A DNA stretch of 64,000 nt from the NCBI RefSeq assembly GCF_963675165.1, contig NC_087393.1, forward strand, positions 173,501-237,500, in the 5' to 3' direction. The position numbers and the translations under genes were made by a program. Shown here piece by piece: positions 36,286-52,854 of this stretch. The first letter of the stretch is position 1. Every line of letters starts with the position of its first letter. The notes beneath the pieces are model-generated. The model had not been told where the DNA came from and made no database searches. It saw only the letters and a program-made list of their open reading frames with translations. The DNA is from Halichondria panicea (lineage: Eukaryota > Porifera > Demospongiae > Suberitida > Halichondriidae).

Positions 36286-39200
36286 TCAGTCAAACGAGAT
36301 GAGCAGGGGTTCCAGGCTCGTAGTGGGCGGGGCTAACCCTCCATTGGCCACGCCCATATGCTGATGGTGTGTCGGAGTGTACCCTCCTTGATGAGGTACA
36401 AACTGAGTGGGTGGAGCTCCGTTGTATGACTGCATCTGTGGCTGGTACTGCACATCCGGCTGTGTGGGGAACGATTGACCCCCCATCATCGCTTGTGGCT
36501 GTGTGAGGGTGTGAGGCTGTGGTGGGGGCGGCACCATCGATTGTGTGGTCTGTGTGAAGCTGTGAGGCTGTGGTGGGGCCTGCGTCAACATCTGCGAGGG
36601 TTGTGTGAAGGTGTGAGGCTGTGCCATCGATTGTGAGGGTTGTGTGAAGTCATGAGACTGTGCCATCGATTGCGGGGGTTGTGTGAAGGCGTGAGGCTGT
36701 GGTGGGGGCTGCACCATCGATTGTGTGGGCTGTGGTGGGGGCTGTGTCAACATCTGCGGGGGCTGTGTGAAGGCGTGAGGCTGTGACTGTGTGAGGGTGT
36801 GAGGCTGTGTGAGGGGGGAGGGTTGGTAGGCATTTCCCGGGCCTCCTAGTGTACTATGCATGTAGCCCATATCGGATGGGCTGCTTCCATACACTTGGGG
36901 TTGAGTAACTGCCGGTGGAATTGAGGTCTGTAGGGGTTAACAGTGGGATTACATACACACTGTAACTAATAATAGCTAATAGAGTGGTATTGTCACAAAT
37001 AAAAAGTTTGGCCTGTAGCTTGAAATGTTCTTAAGTACTGACAAATCTAATTTGACAAGGCCTGGTTGAAACAATTAATACAGGCAAATAGCCATTATTA
37101 GGGAGCCAGATAATGGTTGCCTAAGGAGATAGTAGCTCTCACCATGGAGACAGGCTGTTGGTAGGAGAGTGGTTGAGAGGTCAGTGATGGCTGATAGAGT
37201 CCATCGTTGTATGGTGGCTGTGTGTACATACTAACAGCCGGCTGGTAGGGGGGCGGGGCAGGTTCATAGTCCACCTTCATCGGGAGGGGGGCAGCTTGCT
37301 CCCCTGGGTTGAGAGACAGAGAGTGGAATGGAACGCCCTCCACTGGTCCTGGTTCCATTTTACTGCCATAGGGAACACCCTCCACTGGTTCGGGTTCCAT
37401 TCTACTGCCATAGGCCCTACAAGAGTATGTGAATGATTAGCGTACAAAGAGTATGCAATTCAAGGCTTCAAAACCAACGTAATTACACGCATATAATCAA
37501 CATACCCTCCCTGTCCAAACTGCTGATGCATCACTTGTTGTTCCTTGGCAATCAGTTGCAGTCTCTCCGCCTCTCTCTGCTGAATCAGCTGTTTCTCGTA
37601 CTCTGACCTCTGCGTCTGAAGATCGTCCAGCCGCTGTTTCTGCAGGGCTTGTTGGAACGTGAACTGCTCTGCCTTTTGTTGACGAAGGAGTGCTAGTTTC
37701 TGTTCCATTTGCATCCTAGCCAGCAATGTTTGCTCTTGCTCTTGTTGACGAATCTTGTCCTGATGTTCCCGCCTCATTCGATTGAGCGTCACTCGCGCTT
37801 CTTTAGCCTCGTCCAGTTTATGGATAATCTCCTGTTGCCGTGCTACAGTGGGGGGGGGGGGGGGGGTCAAATGGTTGACTGGGTAGAATAGGATGATCAA
37901 AAGAATACAATTTTACAGCTAATTGGTTAATAACAAGCGACTTATGTAGCATATCATCAGGCCATAATTATAGTTACACAAGTAATGTTGTTTGTACATT
38001 GAACATCTTTCAGCTGCCATAACTTGAGTATCGTTGATCCAATGTTAAAAATATTTTAATTTTCTGAAAGCTTAGAACAAAACCTTTCAAATGATGTGTT
38101 TAAATCCAAAATTCGTTATGGGCCCTAATTTGTCATTTTTCGGCCTTGGACCATGGGCTATAATCCATGGTATTTGGCCAAAAGTGGCAAATTCTGTCAT
38201 CGCTCAAATATGAACTTTGGTGGTACCATTTGAAAGGTCTCTTCCTAAGCTTTCATGAAATCATAAAATCATTGACATTGGATCAATGAAATTCAAGTTA
38301 TGGCAGCTGAAGAGTCCTCGAGTCATTGATTTAAATGCTCACTTTTCTTCTGTTGCACATCGTCTATCTGCTTGAGTAGCTGTGGCTGGAGGGCGGTGAG
38401 GTTTTGATAGTGTGAGAGGATGACAGGGTCCGTGGCAACACTACCCCCCAGGGAGTTGACCTCCTGCAGACGTGCCATGAACATCTCTACAGTCTTGCGT
38501 ACACTCTCAGCCAGCGGACTCCCACTCACACCCTCACTCAGCACCATCGCCTGTGTGGGCGGTATTGTCAGGAGTGGACACAAAGTAATCATTACTTAAA
38601 CTTTCACCATTGAAAAGGTAATTCTGAGAGCTATTGAATGCATCATAAAATTGAACACAAATGACAGGCTCTTAAAGATAGCCACCAAATCCTTACGGGA
38701 GGTCCAACGTCTGTGTGGGTGTGGCCAGTTGCCGTGGAAGTGGGCGGAGGTACTTGTTGCTCTTTACGCTGATCCCAGTAATTGCGATCAAGATATCGTG
38801 CCAACTGTGTTATTATAACACATTAATTGAGATTCAATGTAACATGATATTTAACTCACATTGGGGTCAGAATTATCTTCAGGCTCAGCAGGACCTCCGT
38901 TATAGTAGTTAGTGGGCGGGGCCTGGCTCTGTGGGGGGTAATGGGTGGGGGTGGAGTAAGGACACACATGTTGCATAACTACTAGTACCAAGAGTTGAGA
39001 GTTTACTGTTACATCACTAGTACACAGGTTAGATGCTATTCTGCATACACTGTATAATCCACTCACTGCTGGTATAGGGTTGTGCACAATGGATGCATAC
39101 AGCGTACTGGCAGGAGGGGGTGGGGCAGAGGGCGTGGTCGATGATATAGAGACGGACGGAGACGAGGCTCTCTTGGGAGGTGGCTTGTCTTTATTCTCAG

Positions 39201-40743
39201 CCTCATTCAGAGACATAGCAATGGCTATCTGCAGGTCATCGTCCTCCTGTATCTGAGTGTTACCTGACACAGCAGGGGCGGTGGTTTGAGCCTCCCTCGC
39301 CAACGTGCTGTTAAGATACTCTGGAGGGAGGTCAGAGTTCGAGGAGGAGGGGGCGGGGCTGGAATTTGTTACCGTTCCAGTTCCAGTTCCAGTTCCGGAA
39401 TCGAGTTTCTTGAAGCAGATGTCACAGACTCTAGTAGGCATATCGATGCCAAACTCCATCAGAGGAGCTCTTTTCCCTGAGCACTGAGTGCACACGCTCT
39501 TACCGCAGTTACGGCAATGGTGCTGGAGGAAAAAAAAAGAGTAAATGATGTTTGTTTGTTTGTGTTATGATTTTTACTCACCCTGAAGTGACCTTTGAAC
39601 CTGTTAAACTCTTGACGACAGGCGTAGCACTTGTCATTAAGGTCAAACTCTGGAGGCTTCTTCATGAAGGCAGCAGAAGCAACCTACACACACACAGCAT
39701 AGGAACTTAAACACAATGTATGGTCTGGAAGAAAACATCAATGGCCAGTATAATAATTCTATATAATCTCTCACCTGAGTCTCTGGGACGTGGAAACCTT
39801 CTCTCTCCAGTTCAAAGAAGACGTCGACCACGGCCTTGTAGTTGGTCTGTGCTCCAAACGCCACCTTCCATTCCCCAACTAGTTCAAGAGCCTTGTCCAC
39901 CGTCTTGGCTCCACTCTGTGAGGGAGGGGGGTATTGAGGGAGGGGGCATTGATGGGGGGGGGGGCATTGATGGGGGGGTATTGATGGGGGGTATTGAGAG
40001 GGGGCATTGATGGGGGGGTATTGATGGGGGGTATTGAGGGAGGGGGCATTGATGGGGGGGGTATTGATGGGGGGGCTGTTAGCAGCTAGTACACACACTG
40101 TCCACCAGACACTAACACAAGGCTCATATAATACACAAGGAAGTGTGAACACATAAATATCATATTAGGGACAACCCATCAAATACCTCCAGTCCTACAG
40201 TACAGACATTTAGCGCTCTCTATCTGCAAATTACACAGTCATTAGCACTCGCTAGTGTAGGTACCTTTGAGGATATGATGATCTCCTTAATGATATTCAT
40301 AAACTCCTTGGAGAGAACCTCGCTGTGTACGTCAGTGGAGCAGTTCTTCATGACAGAGTCCAGCACTAGCAGCGTGTAGTAGAGCACTGTAGAGTCGTTG
40401 TCAAGGAGACGCTTACGAAACTCTTTCATCACCGTCTTTATACTGAGGAATTGTGCACAGTCAGCAGTAATGGTTTACAATAAGACTCATAGGGAAAACA
40501 TTTTACTATTATCGGAGGTCAGATTCAACGTTAAGGCCAACTAGATATACTAGAGGTTACAGTATGTCAACGTACGTGACGTTCTTGGACTTTATCTCCT
40601 CGACTATCTCCAGGATGGCCTCCCAGTCAGGGTCAGAATGAGCTGGGCTAGTAGCTTTCTCTGTGAGGGGGGAGGGGGTAGTTGTAGTGTTGGGGTATAT
40701 ACGGCTGTGGAAACTCACCTAGTAGCTGCTTGAAGTTGACCAT
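36286..40743 (-). CDS. HGS: HRS / HGS, ESCRT-0 subunit
   Basis: HRS binds PI3P and ubiquitinated cargo on early endosomes and starts ESCRT sorting. Twelve exons join in phase to 874 residues: 40719-40743, 40576-40660, 40265-40442, 39775-39915, 39582-39683, 39067-39522, 38860-38928, 38697-38804, 38343-38550, 37506-37842, 37143-37416 and 36286-36927. Order: VHS domain (start MVNFKQLLEKATSPAHSDPD); FYVE finger (CYACRQEF, then RHHCRNCGKSVC and RVCDICF); a UIM (EDDDLQIAIAMSLNEAE); a PSAP motif (TTPSAPPP) that could bind TSG101; the conserved ARYLDRNYWDQRKEQQ; a helical core and a long coiled coil (RQQEIIHKLDEAKEARVTLN); and a P/Q-rich tail ending LISFD, the clathrin-box end also present in human HRS. 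Human HRS is 777 residues; the excess lies mainly in the tail. Confidence 0.95.
36430..36830 (-). repeat. HGS: Coding repeats in the HRS tail
   Basis: The last HRS exon contains about ten imperfect copies of a unit such as PPQPHAFTQPPQSMAQ, visible in the DNA as recurring TGTGTGAAGGCGTGAGGCTG (complement) blocks. It looks like an in-frame coding minisatellite and is likely variable in copy number between individuals. Confidence 0.8.
37985..38325. mobile_element. Near-palindromic repeat element, full copy
   Basis: Left end GCCATAACTTGAGTATCG, inner TTTTCTGAAAGCTTAGAAC, centre CGGCCTTGGACCATGGGCTA, right inner TCTTCCTAAGCTTTCATG, right end AAATTCAAGTTATGGCAGC. It is very close to the copy at 4322-4648 and lies in an HRS intron. 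Confidence 0.75.
38608..38690. repeat. Interspersed repeat family 2, partial copy
   Basis: AAGGTAATTCTGAGAGCTAT, TGAATGCATCATAAAATTG and a GGCTCTTAAAGATAGCC end; it lies in an HRS intron. Confidence 0.5.
39916..40080. repeat. G-rich minisatellite (GGGGGCATTGATGG)n in an HRS intron
   Basis: Units alternating GGGGGCATTGATG and GGGGGTATTGATG/GAGGGA, about 11 copies. In HRS sense this is a C-rich tract that runs up to the acceptor of exon 39775-39915 and may serve as its pyrimidine tract. The plus strand has dense G-runs capable of forming G-quadruplexes. Confidence 0.88.
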
Positions 40744-41011
40744 CTTCTTGTATGGTTGGCTGTAGTGTAGTTTATAGCTAGTGTTCTGTGAAACTTTTAC
40801 AGTGTATTTTGCTTTGTGGTTGTGACTGTGGCTGTACTGTTGATGACAATGCATACATAATCATAGTTTCTGTTATGCTTCCGCTTGTGGTCACAAGGCT
40901 CAGCCATGTGACCTGCGCAACCACGAGCCACGCCCCCTTTTTAATCACATGCACAGAAAGAGGGGGAGTGGCTCGTAGTTTGCAGGATTTGCTGCAGGAG
41001 ATCTGAGAAAC
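40744..41011. promoter_or_regulatory. Divergent upstream region, HRS / sulfatase
   Basis: 268 bases between opposing start codons. It contains CATGTGACCTGCGC and CACGCCCCCTTTTTAATCAC, a possible GC/CACC box beside an AT stretch about 80 bases before the sulfatase ATG. Confidence 0.45.
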
Positions 41012-42484
41012 ATGGCTAGCCCAACAGCGACTCTGCTGATCCTGCTGTGCACACTAGTTGCACACTGCTATTGCAAGCCCAACATTATCTTCTTGCTCAC
41101 AGATGATCAGGACCTTACCTTGGGTGGAATGACTCCCCTCTCCTTCACAAACAGTCTCATGGAAAAAGAAGGAGGAACTCTAAAGAACTTTTTTGTCAAC
41201 ACCCCAGTTTGCTGTCCCTCTAGGACCACTCTCCTTACTGGTATCTACCCTCACAACTGGCATGTGACGTCGGGCCCTTCCTGCATGCACATGGGAGTCA
41301 CCAACTCTAACTTTCAGCAGGCAACCATTGGAGTTCAGATGAAGAAGCTAAACTACACTACTGGCATGTTTGGGAAGCTCCTAAATCCAAATGGTATGAC
41401 TCCTTATTGTAAGAAAGATAGTGATGGAAAATACCAGCCCCTCCCAGGCTTTGACAACTACACTGCAATGTGCAATGACAACCGATATTTTAAGAACACT
41501 TTCACAAAGAATGGTGTACCATTCTCCAGTGGAACAGAACCACAGGACTACCTCACTTCAATAATTGGAAACGCTACCATTGACTTTATGGACAATGCTC
41601 TGAGTAAGGGAGAGCCATTCTTTGTATATGTGGCCCCACATGCTCCTCACGTCCCCTCCACACCGGCTCCCTGGTATATGGACAATTTTGCCGGAATCAA
41701 TGCTCCTCGCACTCCAAACTATAACTACTCGGCTCTGGACCATCACTATGTTATTCGCAGTCAGCCACCTCTCTCTACCAAAATTGCTGGCGAGGTTGAT
41801 GAACTATTCCGTAATCGATGGAGGACTCTTCTCTCTGTGGATGACATCACTAGAGCTGCAGTCGACTTGCTGAAGAAACACAATGCAATGGACAATACCT
41901 ATATCGTTGCTACTAGCGACCATGGGTTCAATCTCGGACAATTAAGACTACCCAGTTGCAAGCTGCAACCGTACGATCACGACATACGAGTGCCATTTCA
42001 TATATACGGGCCGAAGATTTCCGCTGGTAGTTCATTTGACTTTGTAGCAGGAATGGTGGATGTGTCTCCAACAATTGTTTCACTAGGAGAGGGTACACCA
42101 ATCGATACCATGGATGGAAAGAGCTTTGCAAAGCTTGTAATGGGAGGCAATAAAGAGGAGGAGAGAGACATGCACATGATCGAGTATTGGAGTCTTGGAA
42201 ATGTTGTTCGTTATGAGCACTATATTGACATGCCCAACAACACGTACATTGGAGCTCGTCTCATTAACTCCACCCACAACTATCTCTATGCTGAGTTTTA
42301 TGATGGAGAGAATGTTGTCTCATTTGACACCCCACTCGAGTACGAGCTATTTGATTTGAGCAAGGACCCCTACCAGATGACCAACCTCTACCAGCACGGA
42401 GACGCTACTGCACAGGCAGTTACAAAGCAGCTATACGATTTTATACACAAGCAAGTGCAGTGCAAAGGAAAAACTTGTCAGTAA
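41012..42484 (+). CDS. Lysosomal sulfatase, N-acetylglucosamine-6-sulfatase-like, intronless
   Basis: A type I sulfatase of 490 residues. A signal peptide (about residues 1-21) is followed by KPNIIFLLTDDQD, whose aspartates bind the metal. The formylglycine signature C-x-P-S-R-x3-L-T-G is present as CCPSRTTLLTG with Cys67 as the residue to be modified. FVYVAPHAPHVPSTPAP and YIVATSDHGFNLGQLRLP are catalytic-site segments, and HDIRVPFHIYGP follows the GNS pattern. FRNRWRTLLSVDDI matches GNS closely. It would act in lysosomes on heparan or keratan sulfate 6-O-sulfate, but arylsulfatase-like specificities cannot be excluded. No intron is present, unlike vertebrate GNS. Confidence 0.88.
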   Translation: MASPTATLLILLCTLVAHCYCKPNIIFLLTDDQDLTLGGMTPLSFTNSLMEKEGGTLKNFFVNTPVCCPSRTTLLTGIYPHNWHVTSGPSCMHMGVTNSNFQQATIGVQMKKLNYTTGMFGKLLNPNGMTPYCKKDSDGKYQPLPGFDNYTAMCNDNRYFKNTFTKNGVPFSSGTEPQDYLTSIIGNATIDFMDNALSKGEPFFVYVAPHAPHVPSTPAPWYMDNFAGINAPRTPNYNYSALDHHYVIRSQPPLSTKIAGEVDELFRNRWRTLLSVDDITRAAVDLLKKHNAMDNTYIVATSDHGFNLGQLRLPSCKLQPYDHDIRVPFHIYGPKISAGSSFDFVAGMVDVSPTIVSLGEGTPIDTMDGKSFAKLVMGGNKEEERDMHMIEYWSLGNVVRYEHYIDMPNNTYIGARLINSTHNYLYAEFYDGENVVSFDTPLEYELFDLSKDPYQMTNLYQHGDATAQAVTKQLYDFIHKQVQCKGKTCQ

Positions 42485-42680
42485 ACATAATAATTATGAT
42501 GTAGAATACATGACATTGTGTAGGTGAAAAACGAGCCACTCCCCCATTTCCTGCAGATTAGCTAGTTCCTGTGTTTGTCTAGCTAGCTAGCTAGCTTGTC
42601 TTTATAATAAGTTTTGTGGTTTTCAGTATAAGGTAGCACAGTGCAGAAAGCTAACACTAACACAAACACAAAGTTGCAGC

Positions 42681-47723
<5,043 letters not shown>

Positions 47724-48118
47724 CATGTGTGTTCGTTCAACAGTTTGTGTAATGAAAGACAATGTAGATTTTACTGTGTATATTATTTTTGAGTCATTTG
47801 AATGCACTTTTGTTTGTTTAATTATAATTTTGAAGAATAGAGCTTTTTGTATATAATACAAGATTCATATACCATTATTGAGTATTGATACTAGCTTGCA
47901 CACGTATGTGTGTGTGTCACCAGAGACATGTATATAGCTGAGTCATCACTATGCTGCATGCATGCATGGGGAATGTACTTTTTTGGCTTGATAATAAAAA
48001 CGGAAGATATCAATATCAGTAATCGATACTTGCAACAATGAAGCGTGTGTTTACACAATGACAGTAAAGAATGTCACACTCATAACATATCAACATATCA
48101 TATTACATATTGTACAGT
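47724..48118. other. Convergent intergenic region, adaptor / NOL10
   Basis: About 395 AT-rich bases with the two 3' ends. AATAAAAAC near 47992 is a candidate plus-strand poly(A) signal. No gene is seen. Confidence 0.45.
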
Positions 48119-48294
48119 CTATTTAACTCTGCGTCCTCTCCAGTAAACATGGCGTTGGTCAGTCCTTGGTAATATGCTCCTGGCTGATCGTCTCACTTTC
48201 TTTCTCTCTGCTCGGTGCTCTTTTTGTTGCTTTTGCTTCTCATCTTCGCTACCATCCTTCTGTGTGGTGTGTGTGATGTGTGATGTGTGTGTGG

Positions 48295-48325
<31 letters not shown>

Positions 48326-51300
48326 TGTGTGGTGTGTGCTGTACAGTGCACGGTTGCATGTAGGTATCACATACACACTACTATTGTAACAACAGTGTTC
48401 CTTGAATGAACTCCTCACCTTTGCCAGTGTGATGGTGACCTCTCTGCTACCAAGCACTGAACCTGTCTGTCTCACATTCTTCAACTCTGACACACCCTCT
48501 GACACTAAACGCTGGCCCAGAGATGACCTGAGGGCATGTAATACCATAACAATTAAACATTATCTATTCATTGTATACTCACTTTGAGTGCTTGCTTTTA
48601 GATGCACGATCTTCAGTCTGGGATAATGGTACCATCTGCACAGTTTTCTTGGTTTCCGTGGTTGCAATGGCCCGAGGTCGGTCAGCTGCTCTCCGTGCTT
48701 CTTCCCAGTCTTCCTCTGAGCTACTATCCTCGTCACTCACACGCCCCTCTAACTCCTAGGAGCAACGGAGCAATCTCATTGGGCGTAAATCAGTTGCTAT
48801 AATTAGCGCCTTACCATTTCCTCGTGTTCCTCTTTTATAAAGGTCTTCTTTTTGTTCTTTACTCTCTCCCTATGAGCCATGAGTGGATGAAGTAACTGGA
48901 ATTCTTCACTCTCAACATCCGCTTCAAAGTCAGGGTTTGAGAATAAGGAGGAGAATCGCTCGTCTCCCGTTGGATTGGCCACGTCTGTATTAGTGGGTGT
49001 GGCTTTGTCCGAGAGCATTTTTTCAGCCAACAGTCGATTTACTTTGGGAAGTTTCTGTAGGGAATACATATATGTGCATGAGAGGTCACCAAAGGTCATA
49101 GTACAGTTATTGTTGCACATGAGAGGTCACCAAAGGTCATAGTACAGCTATTGTTGATTGCCAACCTTTTGTCGTATTCTGTTGGCTCTTGCTTCTTCTA
49201 GTCGTTTTTTTATCCTCTCTTTTCTGTACTCATCGTATGCAAACGGTTGAGCAATGGCCTTTGCCTGTGAGAAAAATACAATATTAAATGTGTTTATGTA
49301 TTACAATCAGTCATGCACACATCTGCTTATGGTGTGTGGTGTTGGTAGGGGATTATGCAAAGGAGGAAGGGAGCAGGAAACAGTGTTTGAACACAGAACA
49401 CATACAAGAGGTGAGGTCTATTCTACTGAGAAATGTGGCTTTCTGTGTGGAAGCACTGTCAGTCATGCCACAAGTATGTCAACTGCTAATTGTAGATTGT
49501 ACAAAGTGTTGTTTTGATGGAGGGAATTTTTGCACAGGAAACCAGTAACAGAGCCAAACACCTTGTCTAGCTGCACCAGCCAAATCAATAACATCCTTAA
49601 CAGACTATAAATATATACATTCCTTGTAAGGAATGACGTGAGTATAGGATTTATGTTACCTTGTGATAGAGTTTCATGTCCATGAAGAAGCCATGCATGT
49701 ACGCTCGGAGGAGGTTTGAGCCAATCAGATGTGAGAGACCTATTGTAGAGTGGGTGGGGTATATACACACATCATGTGACTATCATGTGATCCGCTCACC
49801 TAGAGTATCGAGGTCCTGACGTGTAACAAACTTGTAGTCCTCGTATACAGTTGGTTCAGGGTTCTCCTCGAGCTCCTCCGTCAGATTATCCAGGAAAGAG
49901 CACCACTTGGGGGCGGGGCCTATAGCCTGGGGGGGGGGGTAAGGAGAGGGGATGCTTCAATATTACACATGTGTATAGCTGGTTCTATTTCTAGGAAGAA
50001 ATTCCTAAAAAACTGATTGGTTTGTCCAAATTCCAAATGAACATGCACTCACGGGAATATAGTAGCTCAGCACACGAGTGTCCTCTGTTGCCATGATCAC
50101 CAGTCCAGAGTCAGGGAGGTGACAAAGATCATTAATGGAGTTCTCAGGCTCAACAGAAGTAAATGCTGAGCCCTGTGACAAGCAAGTACAGTAAGCAAGT
50201 CAGTAAGCAAGTCAGTAAGCAAGTAGTATTCAGGTTCATTCAATAAGGAAAAAGTAGCAGTTTTATTCCTTTTTTAACCCAATTTCGGCACAATATCACA
50301 CATGTATGTAACTACCTCAATGCATAATTCTACTGTCCATTCTACTATAGTAACAGTAACTATTGCAAGGGCAACCTTTACCAGTTGGTATTTATTCTTG
50401 CACAATAATTATTATCATCAGTATTGAATGATTGCACGCTGTCACGTACATCTTTCTCATGCCATATCTTGAGTATCTTGCTATCAGCCGAGAGCACAAG
50501 CCCCTCCTTCTTCTGGAAGGCAATGGAGTGGATGGGAAAGCCATAGTAGTGATCCTTGACAGTGTGTGGGCGGGGGGAGCGTAGATCATAGAGCAACACT
50601 TGTCCAGCTGATGTCCCCACGGCGAGATTGAGTGAGTCTTTATAACAGAGGGCTGTCACACTTGGAGGGGAGTCACTGGGAGGGGGTGGGGACTGATGTG
50701 ACCACACCCACTTGTCAGTATATAACTTACGTGTCTCCCTCTTCTACTGGTAGGGCCACCTCCCCCACACACAGTCCAGAGCGCGGGTCCCAGCACTCAA
50801 CCGTACCCTGTGTGTGTGTGTGTGTACTTGTGAGCTATATGTAGCGTACGTTTGATTGAACTCTGACCTCTTCTGTTCCTGCAGTGAACAACTGATGCTC
50901 TGAGTTGAATGCACACGATGTACAACCACTACAGGGACAGAATGACGTAATCCATTAGGCACTAAAGGCACACTACAAACACCCCACACACCCACACACA
51001 CACACAACTAGCTGACCTTGACTTAGACTTGAGAGGAGTAAGAAAGCGGCCTTGCTCGAGATTTAGCCGATATATGTCTGAACTGGGCATGGGAATTGAT
51101 ATATGCATACTCATTACATACACAGTCCAATACCCACCAATCAGAAGTAATATAGAGATCACATGACTGGCGGTGATAGTCCAGGTCTCGTCCAGACCTC
51201 GGTATACGGGTACGATAGTAGAAGCCATACTACACCAGAGGGACGGAGGGTATGATGAGTTATCAACAGCACAAGGCAGCTCTCACCTGAGCATGGAACT

Positions 51301-52224
51301 CCAGCTGTCGGTTGCTAAGCAGCAGCACAAACTATGGAAGAAATGACTAGAGTTCTTATTGGGTCATAAGTTGTAACATTTTAGTGGGTTAATTACCAAA
51401 GCAAAACATGCCTCAGTAGCTCTATGCCTCACTAGCTCTATGCCTCACTAGCTCTATGCCTCACTAGCTCTATGCCTCACTAGCTCTATGCCTCAGTAGC
51501 TCTATGCCTCAGTAGCTCTATGCCTCAGTAGCTCTATGCCTCACTAGCTCTATGCCTCAGTAGCTCTATGCCTCAGTAGCTCTATGCCTCACTAGCTCTA
51601 ACTATGTCGGGAGAGTCATCTCAAAAGCTTTGATATGGCCAATTTTCAGTAAAAGACCGCGAGCTATGTAGCCTTGGTAAAATAACATATGCATGAGATA
51701 ACAACGTTAACGCTGCTAGACATGTGTTAGCATCAGCTGACCTTGGAATAGTCCTCAGAGAGCATGTTGAAGTTGACCACCTCGGCATCCACACAACGCT
51801 CAAACTTCATTGACAGCTGGTGAACATCATAGCAACGAATCCTAGGCTTGTACACACCTGAGATGAGACAGATAGCAATATTATAAGGTCATGGGTTCAA
51901 GTTAGGCAATCTGTGTACTTCTTATAATCGTACATATCTCCTTGTACACTATTATACCTCCCACCTGTAGTTAATATGTACTGGCCGTCTGGACTGGTTT
52001 TCACTCGTGTGGAGGCCACTGGCATTGTGAAGTCCTGGATTAGCTCAATACGACGACGAAGACCTATAATAAAACAGCGAGATATGAACAGTCTGTGGTT
52101 GCATCAACTCACCGATGTCATTTTTGAGTAGTGTACGTCTTTTCCTCTCTGAGATCCATTCTGGTAGAGACTTCCCAGCACTGAGGTTGTACACCTTCAC
52201 ACTGTTGGCTGTAGATACTTGCAT
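48119..52224 (-). CDS. NOL10: NOL10, nucleolar WD40 ribosome-biogenesis protein
   Basis: NOL10 (yeast Enp2) acts in the small-subunit processome in the nucleolus. Seventeen exons join in phase to 660 residues (human 688): 52113-52224, 51965-52063, 51742-51857, 51287-51331, 51138-51229, 51017-51082, 50868-50928, 50731-50807, 50450-50675, 50053-50172, 49800-49926, 49660-49739, 49166-49264, 48815-49054, 48583-48755, 48419-48527 and 48119-48259. The start MQVSTANSVKVYNLSAGKSL closely follows the human start. WD40 blades include DIYRLNLEQGRFLTPL and TSAGQVLLYDLRSPRPHTVK. The linker PAPKWCSFLDNLTEELEENP is nearly identical to the human one. The NUC153-type segment is DERFSSLFSNPDFEADVESE, followed by a basic C-terminus (HRAERKKVRRSARS). 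NOL10 and ROMO1 are divergent neighbours 135 bases apart. Confidence 0.95.
51411..51603. repeat. Tandem repeat (AGCTCTATGCCTCAST)n, about 12 copies
   Basis: 15-16-base units TAGCTCTATGCCTCA with alternating CAGTAGC/CACTAGC joints in the NOL10 intron between exons 51742-51857 and 51287-51331. Confidence 0.92.
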
Positions 52225-52359
52225 TTTAACTATTATCACAGCCACGTGGGTGTTGTCATTCTAATTAAAGCCCATTTTCCACCACATGGTTGAAGTTATA
52301 CAAGAAGCCAACTCTCTCTTTGCTGCTTGTACCATCTACAGCCCCTCTCTGGAGAGATA
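52225..52359. promoter_or_regulatory. Bidirectional promoter, NOL10 / ROMO1
   Basis: Only 135 bases separate the NOL10 and ROMO1 start codons, so both transcripts must start inside or very near this segment. It has GTGGGTGTTGTCATTCTAAT and a CTCTCTTTGCTGC stretch that may be a pyrimidine-rich start, but no TATA box. Confidence 0.6.
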
Positions 52360-52596
52360 ATGCCAGTTGCTGCAAGAGGCCACGGAGGAGGTGTCTCCTG
52401 TATCAATAAAGTCAAGTACGGAGCTATGATTGGAGGTGCAGTGGGTCTGTCCATAGGAGCCATCTTCGGGACTGTTGCTGGCATCAGATATGGTCTGCGT
52501 GGAAGAGAACTAATAACGAACTTGGGAAAAGTCATGATACAAACTGGAGGAACATTCGGCACCTTCATGGGCATAGGCAGTGCCATAAGATGTTAG
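52360..52596 (+). CDS. ROMO1: ROMO1, reactive oxygen species modulator 1
   Basis: A small inner-mitochondrial-membrane protein of 78 residues (human 79). It starts MPVAARGHGGGVSCINKVKY, parallel to the human MPVAVGPYG start. It has a glycine-zipper transmembrane segment (GGAVGLSIGAIFGTVAG), the conserved GLRGREL turn, then TGGTFGTFMGIGSAIRC, which matches the human C-terminus almost residue for residue. ROMO1 scaffolds the TIM22/TIM23 system and cristae and affects ROS output. The gene has no intron in its coding part. Confidence 0.95.
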   Translation: MPVAARGHGGGVSCINKVKYGAMIGGAVGLSIGAIFGTVAGIRYGLRGRELITNLGKVMIQTGGTFGTFMGIGSAIRC

Positions 52597-52854
52597 CCAA
52601 CTTAACTGTGCTTGTTTCAGTGTAGATTCATAATATAATAGATTATGTGTGCTTGTTTCCAGACTATTGGTGGCCGGCCCACAAATAAAATTATGAGTTC
52701 CTATAACTGGTTATGATCGGTACACAATTATGATATACTGCAAGACCAGCTCCACCCCCTCTTAGTGTGCCTGTGTGGTTTCATTTTATTATTATGACGA
52801 TCTTTACCGCATTCTCACATGTGCTCTATGTCAGACTAGATCGAGGAGGTTGCT

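Noticed and set aside
49254-49548. Plus-strand frames of about 87 residues with several cysteines
   Set aside because: They overlap a NOL10 intron and exon on the other strand and show no recognisable feature.
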